This document shows, in pieces, positions 38,337-48,020 of a stretch of DNA of 49,921 nt (its first letter is position 1; the number at the start of each line of letters is the position of its first letter). The DNA lies in the NCBI GenBank assembly GCA_027448785.1, contig DAIDMW010000004.1, positions 1 to 49,921 of the forward strand, written 5' to 3'. The notes below the pieces were generated by a model. It saw only the letters and a program-made list of their open reading frames with translations. It was not told where the DNA came from and did not search any database. Source of the stretch: Candidatus Colwelliibacteriota bacterium (GTDB taxonomy: Bacteria > Patescibacteriota > Minisyncoccia > UBA6257 > Colwellbacteraceae). The position numbers were made by a program, and so were the translations under genes.

Positions 38337-38852
38337 ATGAAACGAAAAGCAGCAATAATAGCGATAATTGCCGCGGTTGTCGTGGCGGCGGTAATCATCA
38401 TAATCACCAACAGCAAGGTCGCGAGCGAGCCGACACAGACCGCGACGCAGCCGACACAGACCGCGACGTCGTCAGTAACAACTAATCAAACAACCACTAT
38501 GGAAAGCACAACTTTGCCCGACGGGCTGCAGATAACCGATTTAGTAGTAGGCACCGGAACACAAGCGATGGCCGGAGACACTGTTAGCGTCGATTATGTC
38601 GGAACTCTGACCAACGGCAAGCAATTTGACAGTACCGCGGCCCACGGCGGCCAGCCTTTCAGCTTCGTCTTGGGGGCTGGACAGGTGATCCGCGGCTGGG
38701 ACGAAGGAGTCGCCGGAATGCGCGTAGGAGGGGAGAGAAAGTTGGTTATCCCGCCTTCCTTGGGCTATGGTAGCCAGTCGGTCGGCAACGGCCTGATTCC
38801 CGCCAACTCGACTCTTATCTTCACCGTTAAGCTCTTGGCAGTTCAGCCGTAA
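38337..38852 (+). CDS. FKBP-type peptidyl-prolyl isomerase, membrane-anchored
   Basis: 171 aa; N-terminal TM, Thr/Gln linker, VSVDYVGTLTNGKQFDST...GWDEGVAGMRVGGERKLVIPPSLGYG. Confidence 0.93.
   Translation: MKRKAAIIAIIAAVVVAAVIIIITNSKVASEPTQTATQPTQTATSSVTTNQTTTMESTTLPDGLQITDLVVGTGTQAMAGDTVSVDYVGTLTNGKQFDSTAAHGGQPFSFVLGAGQVIRGWDEGVAGMRVGGERKLVIPPSLGYGSQSVGNGLIPANSTLIFTVKLLAVQP
38427..38468. repeat. 21-bp tandem repeat x2 in the FKBP linker
   Basis: GAGCCGACACAGACCGCGACG / CAGCCGACACAGACCGCGACG, in frame (PTQTATQ). Confidence 0.9.
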
Positions 38853-38853
38853 T

Positions 38854-40923
38854 TTAGGCGTTAACTCCTAATTGCCAGAAGATAAAACTCCATTCATCAG
38901 CCGCTTTCTCTATTAATCGAGAGATGTCCGAAGCTCCGCCATGGCCGGCGTTCCTTTCAACACGGAGGATAATCGGGTTATTTTTGTTAACCTCCTGCAG
39001 CCTGGCAGCTATCTTAAATGCCTGCCCAGGATGTACCCGATCGTCTTTATCTCCGGTTACTATTAAAGTAGCCGGATACTCCACTTGGTCTCGAATGTTA
39101 TGGTAAGGACTGTATTTAAGCAGATAATCGAACATATCTAAATCCTCCGCGCTTCCATAGTCCGGTATCCAGTGCCTGCCTCCATGAAAAAGGTGATAGC
39201 GCAACATATCCGCCACCGGAACGCCCATTATAACGGCCTTAGCCAGCGCGGGCTCCTGCGTCATAAACGCACCCACGAGAAGCCCTCCATTGCTGGCTCC
39301 GCTGATCGCCAAATGATCGGAATTAGTATAGCGATTCTCGATGAGCCACTTGGCCGCTGCTATGAAGTCGTCAAAAGTGTTTTGCTTTTGTTTTTTCGTT
39401 CCAGCCGCATGCCACTCTTCGCCAAACTCGCCGCCTCCTCTTAAGTTGGCAATCGCGTAAACTCCGCCGCGTTCTATGAAGGGGATTATGCTCTTATTAA
39501 AGGATGGGGTCAGGCTGATGTTAAACCCGCCGTACCCATATAGCACCGTGTGGTTGAGCCTATCTTTTCTTAAGTTGCGCTTATGGATAAGAAACATCGG
39601 CACCCTTGTCCCGTCGCGCGAGATAAACCATACTTGTTCCGTCTCCAGTGACTGCAGATCGAAATTAACTTCCTGTTGTTCTATAACCGATATGCCGCCG
39701 CCGTTTATGTCTATTCGGAAAACGGTGAACGGGTAGGCGAACGAGTTAAAGCTGTAAAATATTTCCGATCCCTCCGGCTCAGCCGCCATGCGCATGCAAG
39801 TGCCAATGCCGGGGAAATCGATATCGCGCCTCAACTTCCCGTCCATGAAGTACTCTCGTAAGGACGAATGCACGTTCTCCAGCGTTAAGACGAATATTCG
39901 GTCTTGAACCATCTCAAATTCTTCTATGTTTCTTCCCTCGACCTCCGGAATGACAGTCTCCCACTGTCCTCCTCCGTTTTCCAAGTCGTTCAACGGAATT
40001 CGTTGTATCTTTCCCCACGGAGCCTGACAACTGGTTTGTAGGTAGAAGTAGCCGCGATGGGGAGCGCCTTTGAAGTAAATATCGCTTTCTCCGCGGATGC
40101 CTTGAATAACCGGCCGGAACTCTTTTTCGCCTTTTTCTAAATCGCGTATGTATATTTCCATCCGCTCCCGCTTCTCTGAGGAAATACTTACGTGCACCAC
40201 CAAATAGCGGCCGTCCATGGAGCAGAAGACACCTGGAGAGTCTTCCTTAGCCAAATCCTTTCCATAAACCATTTCATCTTCCGTATAAGAGGTGTTTAAG
40301 CGATGATAATAAGCTTTTCGATGAAATTTTTCTTCGCCGGTCGGAACGTTTTCCATTCTTCGCGTATACCAAAAACCGCTATTATCCATAGACCATGATC
40401 CATTGCGCGGATAAAGATTGGCCGGTATACACTCACCCAGAGTTTTCCTGTTATCGATATCCATAACATATAAAGAGCTTTGATCGTTAGACGATTCAGA
40501 CAAAGTGTAGGTGATGAACTTCGCATCTTTAGAAACGTTATAGCCGGTAATAGCCACCGGATGTCCTTGTTCTTTGGAAAGCTTGTTGGTATCGACTAAA
40601 AGCTGGGGTTGACCGTCTAAGCCTTCTTTGAAGTAGAGAGAGGCGTGATCCTCCTCAGCCTTTCGCTTCATAAAGAAATACCGGCCGGCGCGAGGATAAA
40701 GAAACGGCGTGCTGTCCTGTCGGTATAACTTCTGGAACTCCTTCAATAATCCTTCGCGAGAGGGGAGGCTGTTTATGATAGATTCAGTGTAAGCGTCTTG
40801 CGATTCAAGCCAGGAGCGCGTTTCTTGACTATCTACATCTTCCAGCCAGCGGTAAGGATCGCTTATTTCAACGCCGTGCAGGACTTCTTTAAATTCTTTT
40901 TTAGGCGTAATTGGTTTGTCCAT
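38854..40923 (-). CDS. Prolyl oligopeptidase family serine peptidase (S9A)
   Basis: 689 aa; DPYRWLED, YGYGGFNISLTPSF, ISGASNGGLLVG, GDKDDRVHPGQAFK, NAGHGG. Confidence 0.95.
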   Translation of the reverse strand: MDKPITPKKEFKEVLHGVEISDPYRWLEDVDSQETRSWLESQDAYTESIINSLPSREGLLKEFQKLYRQDSTPFLYPRAGRYFFMKRKAEEDHASLYFKEGLDGQPQLLVDTNKLSKEQGHPVAITGYNVSKDAKFITYTLSESSNDQSSLYVMDIDNRKTLGECIPANLYPRNGSWSMDNSGFWYTRRMENVPTGEEKFHRKAYYHRLNTSYTEDEMVYGKDLAKEDSPGVFCSMDGRYLVVHVSISSEKRERMEIYIRDLEKGEKEFRPVIQGIRGESDIYFKGAPHRGYFYLQTSCQAPWGKIQRIPLNDLENGGGQWETVIPEVEGRNIEEFEMVQDRIFVLTLENVHSSLREYFMDGKLRRDIDFPGIGTCMRMAAEPEGSEIFYSFNSFAYPFTVFRIDINGGGISVIEQQEVNFDLQSLETEQVWFISRDGTRVPMFLIHKRNLRKDRLNHTVLYGYGGFNISLTPSFNKSIIPFIERGGVYAIANLRGGGEFGEEWHAAGTKKQKQNTFDDFIAAAKWLIENRYTNSDHLAISGASNGGLLVGAFMTQEPALAKAVIMGVPVADMLRYHLFHGGRHWIPDYGSAEDLDMFDYLLKYSPYHNIRDQVEYPATLIVTGDKDDRVHPGQAFKIAARLQEVNKNNPIILRVERNAGHGGASDISRLIEKAADEWSFIFWQLGVNA

Positions 40924-41026
40924 CTAAATAGAAAGATAGACTTCGTCGATGCCTTTTTCAATAGTTTTTCAGCGATGATTTCCGACTTGAAAAATCCTAT
41001 ATACGAGGGTAAAATCTAGTGGATTT

Positions 41027-41100
41027 TGCCGGATCGTCTAATGGTAGGACGCCTGACTCTGAATCAGGTAATCTTGGTTCGAATCCAGGTCCGGCAGCCA
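41027..41100 (+). tRNA. tRNA-Gln (anticodon CUG), CCA encoded
   Basis: TGCCGGA/TCCGGCA acceptor, CCTGA-CTCTGAA-TCAGG anticodon arm, GGTTCGAATCC T arm, GCCA 3' end. Confidence 0.93.
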
Positions 41101-41298
41101 TTCAACTCGCTTCACTGAACCCAAAGTCCTACTTCACTCCACTAGACCCTTTCCGAAATGGTGTCCTTAGCCCCTCGGCCTGCTGGTTTCTGGACTTTGC
41201 GTGGCGTGTCTAAATTCCTCCCCAACCTTATTTTGTGTGCCCGAGGGCGCTTGTTGTGAGCTGGACGAAACCAATTTTGGTTTAGTATTATTATTTGT

Positions 41299-43068
41299 AT
41301 GTTTGAGGTAGAAAAGAAAAGAATAAAAACACTTTTTAATGAGACTAGGAGTTTTGTAATCCCTGATTTTCAGAGAGGCTTTGCTTGGGGGATTGAAGAA
41401 GTAGATGAGTTCTATGACGATCTTAGAAATGAGACCTTGTTTTTCATAGGCTCTTTTATCTTAAAAGTTACACCTGAGTCGAGAGCTGAAAGAGTTGAGA
41501 TAATCGATGGACAGCAAAGAACGATAACTCTAGCATTATTTTACGCTGCTTTAAGTCATCTCCTGGATCATTCGATTGAACAAGAAAATGTTAAGGATGC
41601 AAGTCTTAATGCTCACGAACTTAGGAAAAGTATCGCCGAAGTTGATCCAGCTCGTCCAACCAATATTTCAAAGTTCAAAATAGATTTCCAAAATGATGCT
41701 ACTAACAAATTATTCGCTGCACTTTTATCTGAGAAAGACTTAGATGAATTACCTGGTAATGAGGATCTTGTGAAAAAAGTTAAAAAAGTCTATGGGAGAA
41801 TTCGTGAGTTGATAGAAGACGATACTAATCTGAGCTATCAGAAACTTATTGACTTAAAGCAAAAGATTGAAGATACAGAAATAATTATTATTACAATTCA
41901 AAAAGACGAACTTGCCTATCAGATTTTTGAGACTGTTAACGCTAGAGGTGTTGATTTAACAGTCGCAGAGTTACTAAAGAATCATCTTTTCAAAACAATC
42001 TCTGATCATGAATTGCTCAAGAAAAAATGGGCAGAGATAACTGATAATTTAAAACAGACTCAAGTTAAGCAGCTTGACCTCTCAACTGGATTAAGGTTTT
42101 ACTGGATATCGAATTTTGAGCACATAACCAAACGGAGACTATATCGCGCCATAAAAGATAAGCTATCGAAAGGGGAGATAACAGAAAATGATCTTCTAGA
42201 AGATATATATGATTTTAGCGTTGATTTAAGCAGGATCTATGATATAGATCAGAATAGATGGGTCGCTCTTTTCAAGAAAACGACTAAAGAGAGAAGGCAG
42301 GCGGCTCGCTGGTTTTTCTACAAAAATGATTCTGTTAGAGTGTTCTCAAAATCGATACAATACTTGCCTATATTTACAGCTCTTCTTAAACAGAGAGAGA
42401 AAGTGGATATAACATCTTCAGCTTTTAGGAAATTAATTCATGCAATGGAAAGTATAAATTTTATATACTTAGAGGTTATGAATTTGCCAGGTAATGTCCT
42501 TGAAAAGAAATATAGCGAATACTCCCGTAAGATTAACCAATCAAAGAACTCAGAAGAACTGACTGGTAATATTACTAAATTGTATAAGGAACTGGTAGGT
42601 ATTATTAAAGGAAAAACCGATAGGCAGCAAGTCCGAGATTATATTGCCAATCTAAGATATAGTAATAAGAAAGACTACAATATTATTATGTTTATTTTTG
42701 CTCGACTTGAATATCTCAAGTCTGATTTCGGAGTTACGATAAATCCGACAAACGTTAGTGCTGAGCATATCTATTCTCAAAGCGGCATTGGCTCTTCCGA
42801 AGAGATTGATTATGAACTTGGGCATTCCATAGGCAATCTCACTATTATGGAGTTCAGTGGCCCAAATGGTAATGGTGGTTTAAATGACGATTCTTTCGAA
42901 AAGAAGCAGGAGACGTATAAGAAAAGTCCTTATGCTATGACAAGAAATTTATGCGATTATTCAAAATGGGGAGAAAAAGAAATAAAAGAAAGGACAAGTC
43001 GATTTGCTGATCTGGTCTGGAGAGTTTGGGGACCAGATCAAGAAATAAAGGAATTCGATATACTCTAG
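41299..43068 (+). CDS. DUF262 + DUF1524 (GmrSD-like) putative restriction/defence protein
   Basis: 589 aa; FVIPDFQRGFAWGIEEVDEFYDDL, IIDGQQRTITL; C-terminal AEHIYSQS...GNLTIMEFSGPNGN...YKKSPYAMTRNL. Confidence 0.88.
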   Translation: MFEVEKKRIKTLFNETRSFVIPDFQRGFAWGIEEVDEFYDDLRNETLFFIGSFILKVTPESRAERVEIIDGQQRTITLALFYAALSHLLDHSIEQENVKDASLNAHELRKSIAEVDPARPTNISKFKIDFQNDATNKLFAALLSEKDLDELPGNEDLVKKVKKVYGRIRELIEDDTNLSYQKLIDLKQKIEDTEIIIITIQKDELAYQIFETVNARGVDLTVAELLKNHLFKTISDHELLKKKWAEITDNLKQTQVKQLDLSTGLRFYWISNFEHITKRRLYRAIKDKLSKGEITENDLLEDIYDFSVDLSRIYDIDQNRWVALFKKTTKERRQAARWFFYKNDSVRVFSKSIQYLPIFTALLKQREKVDITSSAFRKLIHAMESINFIYLEVMNLPGNVLEKKYSEYSRKINQSKNSEELTGNITKLYKELVGIIKGKTDRQQVRDYIANLRYSNKKDYNIIMFIFARLEYLKSDFGVTINPTNVSAEHIYSQSGIGSSEEIDYELGHSIGNLTIMEFSGPNGNGGLNDDSFEKKQETYKKSPYAMTRNLCDYSKWGEKEIKERTSRFADLVWRVWGPDQEIKEFDIL

Positions 43069-43310
43069 CCTATCGAGGCTGATTAAAAACCTTGGCTAGT
43101 GGCCTCGAGCTGAAATAGTTTTAAACGCAATTTGGAGGGGTAAATAGCCTCGGAATGTAGGAGTAAGACGATCATTACCTATAAAATATACTCGGGCTAC
43201 ATCCGCCGGACGAGCGCTTCGACAAGCTCAGTGCAAACTGCTTCGACAAGCAAAATATTTCGCATTATCATTAATGTAAATTTTTAATTGCGTATCGCTG
43301 TATCAATTAA

Positions 43311-43733
43311 ATGGAGCTGCCAATCAAAATTGAAGGAATAATGTATGCCGTCAAAGACGGTGGCGTTAAGTTTTTAATCCTAAAGAGATCCCAGGAAGAC
43401 GGAGATTTTTGGCAGCCGCTAACCGGAACTCTCGAAGAAGGGGAAACTTTAAAAGGATGCCTTTTAAGGGAGTTAAAGGAAGAGACTGGCATCGAGAAAG
43501 TAGTAAAGGTTAGTGATGAGGTTTGGAGGTTTAATTGGCTTAAAGGCAATGATGTTATAACTGAGTTTGTTTTTGGAATAGAACTTTATCCGGGTAGCGA
43601 GATTACGCTCGATCCGAAAGAGCATTCGGATTTTGGATGGTATGACTTTAACGAAGCCGTAGATATGTTGGGTAGGGAAAATAATAAAAAGGCATTTGAA
43701 ATTTTCTATAATAAATTGCAGGTGAAGTTGTAA
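43311..43733 (+). CDS. Nudix hydrolase
   Basis: 140 aa; GTLEEGETLKGCLLRELKEETGI Nudix box. Confidence 0.92.
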   Translation: MELPIKIEGIMYAVKDGGVKFLILKRSQEDGDFWQPLTGTLEEGETLKGCLLRELKEETGIEKVVKVSDEVWRFNWLKGNDVITEFVFGIELYPGSEITLDPKEHSDFGWYDFNEAVDMLGRENNKKAFEIFYNKLQVKL

Positions 43734-43754
43734 TTATAAGCATACGTAAACCTT

Positions 43755-44156
43755 ATGGATATTTTTACTCAGATAAAGAGACTTAATTTTCCGCTCGATC
43801 AATACGTAGTTTTCGGAGGCGCTGCAATCGCGGCAAGAGGCATACGCGAGACTAACGACGCCGATATTCTAGTAACTAAGGAATTGCTCGATAAATGCGC
43901 TCAAGATGGACAATGGAAAATTCATCCGCGTTTGGACCCAAACGAACCAGCGGGGCTTGATAACGGAATTATTGAAATTTACCCAACGATTGGAGGCGGA
44001 TTCTCGACAAACTTCAAAGAACTGCGGGCGAATGCCGATATGATAGATGGCATTCCTTTCTGCAGCTTAGAGGACGTTATTCGAATCAAGGAAGTATATG
44101 GGCGGGAAAAAGACTTAAAGGATGTTGAGCTTATAAGACGGTATCTTATAAGCTAA
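43755..44156 (+). CDS. Nucleotidyltransferase-like protein (AbiEii/DUF6036-like)
   Basis: 133 aa; VVFGGAAIAARGIRETNDADILVT. Confidence 0.65.
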   Translation: MDIFTQIKRLNFPLDQYVVFGGAAIAARGIRETNDADILVTKELLDKCAQDGQWKIHPRLDPNEPAGLDNGIIEIYPTIGGGFSTNFKELRANADMIDGIPFCSLEDVIRIKEVYGREKDLKDVELIRRYLIS

Positions 44157-44293
44157 AATGTCCTTTTCGTCCTATTTGGTGGCCAGACCGGGACGGGTTG
44201 TCTCCAATCTTTATTGGATGTTTAATTATGTTGGGTTAGATAAGTTACCGAATTTTAGAATTTATTATCATTACTAAAATTTATTTAAAAGCC

Positions 44294-44926
44294 ATGCCTA
44301 AAGTTAACAGGGTATATGAGTGGATACAATTTTACGGAAGTTATCTGGCAATCGCTTATTTGGGATGTCAAGAACTTGAAGATAAAAAATATAAAACTCC
44401 GGATAATAAGGAATACGAAATAGAGGATCTTATAATTCCGGTTTATTTTAATCTTAAGCATGGAATAGAAATTTATATAAAAACCCTCCACTTAGTTTTG
44501 GATGATAAGTATGACCAAGGTCATGATATTAAAATATTGTTTAGCAAATTAAAAACAAAGATCGACAATAATAAACCCAATATTAAAGAAACTACTGCTC
44601 CAAATAACTATATTGTGACAAAGGATGATGTTGAAAAATTTCCTGAATATTTAAATGAGATAGAAGATAGTATTAATTACTTCTACGAAGTTGGATTATT
44701 ACAAAAGAAAATAAAGGATAACTTTCTTATTTACGACGAAATGAACGATATATTCCGTTATCCAGAGAATAAAGCAACAATAGATATAGAGTGGCCAGCG
44801 ATTTTGAAAAGATTTAATAGTCAAGATATTTTAGAAATTAAAGAGCAGGTAAAAAATCTGTGGGCATTATGCAACATAACTGGGTATATATTATCAGTGT
44901 GCTCACAAAATAGTATTACTATTTAG
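44294..44926 (+). CDS. HEPN-like hypothetical protein
   Basis: 210 aa; FNLKHGIEIYIKTLHLVLDDKYDQGHDIKILFSKL resembles HEPN helices; no R-x4-6-H seen. Confidence 0.5.
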   Translation: MPKVNRVYEWIQFYGSYLAIAYLGCQELEDKKYKTPDNKEYEIEDLIIPVYFNLKHGIEIYIKTLHLVLDDKYDQGHDIKILFSKLKTKIDNNKPNIKETTAPNNYIVTKDDVEKFPEYLNEIEDSINYFYEVGLLQKKIKDNFLIYDEMNDIFRYPENKATIDIEWPAILKRFNSQDILEIKEQVKNLWALCNITGYILSVCSQNSITI

Positions 44927-44994
44927 TTTTTTTTCAAAAGCTGCTGCGTTATAAAATCTACACTCTTAAGAACCTGAACATTTCTATAATCCTT

Positions 44995-46011
44995 ATGCCA
45001 ATAGACTTTAATAAACTTAAGCACATCGATCTACTTAGAGACGAAATGTATAAATCGATTTTATTATTGTTCCCAGTAGAATTAAGTAACACAACCGACT
45101 TGTCGCTACTAATGATTAGTGATAGCGGTATAGAAATAGCTAATCCTAGTGCAGAAGAAAAAAGTACAATTACCTCTCTTGAAAGTTATTTAACAGATTC
45201 CAGTGAGCTACCGGTTAAACCTTTCCTTTTTATTCTTAATAAACTTTCCTCTCCTGAAAAACCTAGTGTTGGCTTAAAGCTTTTCGAAAGGTCTCGAATA
45301 CTTCGCATCGCGATAAGTATTTTAACAAGTAAAGCTTGCTTTGAGAGGGCTATGTTTCATTACAACGATACGCTTAAACCGCCATCATATTATAAACCGC
45401 TTGTAATTGATAATAATATAGCTGAAAGTACATATTTTGATAAACCTGCAGTAATTTCAATAAAAGACAATCTCGATTCTTTAAAGCTAATTTACAACAG
45501 ACTCACAAGCCTAAAATTATGGGGATATAACCATTCTTTTTCTAAACTTTCTAATGCGGTAAAGTTCTACGAACTTTTTATTAATAAAGACGAGTGGATT
45601 CTCCAAAAGATCGTCTTTGCAATTTCTATATTAGAAAGTGTGTTTAGCGACTCAAAGACAGAAATCGCGGAAAAAATAGCAGTTCGTACCACATATTTCT
45701 TATTTCCTAACGACGTAGACGCACGCCATAAAATTTATAATTTATTAAAGACCACTTATGATTGTAGAAGTCAATTTTTACATGGCTCAAACGTAGATAT
45801 TCCGAAGATAGAAAAAAAATTAAGCAGTATAAAAGATGCTAAATATAGTTTTTACTTTGATCTGCCAGACGAACTTCTTAGTATTATATCTCAAGTATTA
45901 CTAAAGATTATTTCTGAAGAATCGTACTATGAATTCTTTTCAAAAGAATTAACATCTGAAGAGGAATCTGATTTTTATAATCAACTAGTCCTCGGTAAAA
46001 ATGATAAATAA
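44995..46011 (+). CDS. ApeA-like HEPN protein
   Basis: 338 aa; ILESVFSDSKTEIAEKIAVRTTYFLF...IYNLLKTTYDCRSQFLHGSNVD, with R-x4-H (RSQFLH). Confidence 0.65.
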   Translation: MPIDFNKLKHIDLLRDEMYKSILLLFPVELSNTTDLSLLMISDSGIEIANPSAEEKSTITSLESYLTDSSELPVKPFLFILNKLSSPEKPSVGLKLFERSRILRIAISILTSKACFERAMFHYNDTLKPPSYYKPLVIDNNIAESTYFDKPAVISIKDNLDSLKLIYNRLTSLKLWGYNHSFSKLSNAVKFYELFINKDEWILQKIVFAISILESVFSDSKTEIAEKIAVRTTYFLFPNDVDARHKIYNLLKTTYDCRSQFLHGSNVDIPKIEKKLSSIKDAKYSFYFDLPDELLSIISQVLLKIISEESYYEFFSKELTSEEESDFYNQLVLGKNDK

Positions 46012-46057
46012 CAAATTAAGGAATTATATATAATCTATACTTAAAACATATAAAAAC

Positions 46058-46369
46058 ATGAAGAAATGCCCATATTGCGCAGAAGAAATACAAGGTGATG
46101 CTATTTTCTGCAAACATTGCAGAAAAAGCCTAAATAATTCCACATCTTCAGACGAAGGAGAGAAAAATTGGCTTGTGGCTCTGCTTCTATCCATCTTTCT
46201 TGGTGGCCTAGGTGTAGATAGATTTTATCTAGGAAAAATAGATACCGGCATACTAAAACTGATAACTTTCGGTGGATTTGGGATATGGTGGCTTATTGAC
46301 GTCATTTTAATCGCGACGGACAGCATGCGCGATAGTGGGGGTAGAAGACTAAAACATACAGAGGCTTAG
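46058..46369 (+). CDS. Zinc-ribbon TM2-domain protein
   Basis: 103 aa; CPYCAEEIQGDAIFCKHC, LLLSIFLGGLGVDRFYLGKIDTGILKLITFGGFGIWWLIDVILI. Confidence 0.92.
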   Translation: MKKCPYCAEEIQGDAIFCKHCRKSLNNSTSSDEGEKNWLVALLLSIFLGGLGVDRFYLGKIDTGILKLITFGGFGIWWLIDVILIATDSMRDSGGRRLKHTEA

Positions 46370-46476
46370 CTTTTAGAGTTGAGTTTTAAAGAGTTTTCTT
46401 TTGGAATTATAAATATATTTGAATTCCAACGGCGTCCCAAGTTTGCAGGGCGACGTATTAATTGAGCTGGTTGTCA

Positions 46477-47265
46477 TTAATCGGTTGAAAAAAGCGATAA
46501 TGTAACGGTGCAAGGGCATTCTGACGGTGCGTCTTTGGGGCGGTTTTGGTAGTCTATCCTAAAGCCGGTAATAATCACTTTTCCATTTTTTCTATATCCC
46601 GTTTGTCCGCCCACATGTCCTCCGGCCGCCAAGTCGTTAGCAATACTCCAACCTAAAGCCTTCAATTTTTGGTCGTAATAATTGCTGAAAGGCGTAATAA
46701 CGCTCCCGGGATTCATTCCGGCGGATAATGGAAGCGAAGAAATGCTGGCGCCTGAGTAGTTGGTAGTTCCGATAAGAAAGCTTTCCACGCCGGAAGCGTT
46801 CCACTGTGCTTTGTTATAAAGAGGATAAAGATCCGAAGACAGCCTTGGATGGGTGATGATAAATTCCTTACTTTCAGAGGAAATCGGATTTGTAACCGGC
46901 ACGGATTTGTAGGCGCTAATTCCCAAAACGTAAGTTCCATTCGGATACATTGTAGATATTGTCCAGGTGACCGAACCGGTATTTGAAAGATTGGTAAAAA
47001 TAATCGGATCAAACTCTTGACCCTCCTGTTGAAGCGGAGGAGGAGGAATCCGCCGAATGGTTATAGAAATCTTATCAACGGCTGGGATGTCTTTGGTTTT
47101 CCAGGAAATAACGTGCTTCTCGCCCGGTTGCCAGTTTTCGCCGCCAATTGGCGAAGTTATAACTATTTCCGGGGAGATTAATTTAGCGGGTGGCCGCCAA
47201 TATACAAAAGCGATTACGGCGACACCGAGAGATAGAGCAAAAACCAATAACCAGACCGGTTTCAC
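46477..47265 (-). CDS. Membrane-anchored protein with Kre9/KNH-like Ig domain
   Basis: 262 aa, GTG start; IVITSPIGGENWQPGEKHVISWKT motif. Confidence 0.7.
   Translation of the reverse strand: MKPVWLLVFALSLGVAVIAFVYWRPPAKLISPEIVITSPIGGENWQPGEKHVISWKTKDIPAVDKISITIRRIPPPPLQQEGQEFDPIIFTNLSNTGSVTWTISTMYPNGTYVLGISAYKSVPVTNPISSESKEFIITHPRLSSDLYPLYNKAQWNASGVESFLIGTTNYSGASISSLPLSAGMNPGSVITPFSNYYDQKLKALGWSIANDLAAGGHVGGQTGYRKNGKVIITGFRIDYQNRPKDAPSECPCTVTLSLFSTD
46503..46579. repeat. 77-bp exact direct repeat, copy 1
   Basis: Identical to 49845-49921. Confidence 0.97.
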
Positions 47266-47382
47266 ACTATTATTGTACTTTTAAAAAACAAAACCGTTAA
47301 TCCTCAATACTGACTCCCTCAATAATATTTTGATCTTTTTGCTGATAGGAAAAGAGATTTTATTTCATGTTATACTTCCCGT

Positions 47383-47652
47383 ATGGCTGGTAAAAGAATC
47401 CCTGCCGGCGTGGTTCACGAGCTGCCGCCGGATTTGCGCAAGGCCCTAATGTCCGATCCAGCAGCCCTGGAAAAATGGGAGGATATAACGCCTTTGGCGC
47501 GCAACGAATGGATTTGTTGGACGATCTCCGTTAAAAAGGCGGAAACCAGGGATCAACATGTCGCAAGAGTACTCTCCGAGCTTAAGGATGGGATTCGAAG
47601 ACCATGTTGCTGGCCGGGCTGCCAACATCGCGAAAATAAATCTAAATCATAA
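47383..47652 (+). CDS. YdeI/OmdA-family small protein
   Basis: 89 aa; VVHELPPDLRKALMSDPAALEKWEDITPLARNEWICWTISVKKAETRDQHVARVLSELKDGIRRPCCWPG. Confidence 0.75.
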   Translation: MAGKRIPAGVVHELPPDLRKALMSDPAALEKWEDITPLARNEWICWTISVKKAETRDQHVARVLSELKDGIRRPCCWPGCQHRENKSKS

Positions 47653-47653
47653 A

Positions 47654-47917
47654 ATGGCTGATAGAAAATACTGGTTCAGAAAAAGAAAATACGGTGCGGG
47701 GCTTACTCCGGCCACTTGGCAGGGATGGCTTTTATTAATAGTGTTTGTCCTGCTTTTTCTTTCCATCCCGCATTTAAGCGGAAATCTGAATTATGCGAGC
47801 AATAGAACAAAAATCATTGCGGAACTTGTTATATTAGTAGCGGTTTTTGTCACGGCCGTTTATTGGAAAGGAGAGAAGCCTATCCGGTGGCGTTGGGGCA
47901 AGAAAACGTCTGAATAA
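47654..47917 (+). CDS. Small membrane protein
   Basis: MADRKYWFRKRKYGAGLTPATWQGWLLLIVFVLLFLSIP; two TM segments. Confidence 0.65.
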   Translation: MADRKYWFRKRKYGAGLTPATWQGWLLLIVFVLLFLSIPHLSGNLNYASNRTKIIAELVILVAVFVTAVYWKGEKPIRWRWGKKTSE

Positions 47918-47941
47918 ATGGTTGGTGTCTTGAAAACAAAG

Positions 47942-47971
47942 TAGGCCGCTACAACTTTAGGTAGCGGCCTA
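47942..47971. terminator. Hairpin between convergent genes
   Basis: TAGGCCGCTAC-N8-GTAGCGGCCTA, 11-bp perfect stem. Confidence 0.7.
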
Positions 47972-48020
47972 AAAGGCTGGCGAAAAATTTTCATCCCAGC
48001 CGGCTTAAAAACACACTTTT

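Noticed and set aside
43216-43251. GCTTCGACAAGC direct repeat pair as transposon ends
   Set aside because: Too short, same orientation and no transposase; more likely another member of the CTGAG/TCGAA hairpin family.
41027-46369. Integrative element with att sites at tRNA-Gln
   Set aside because: No second copy of the tRNA 3' end and no integrase found by eye; kept only as a composition-shifted island.
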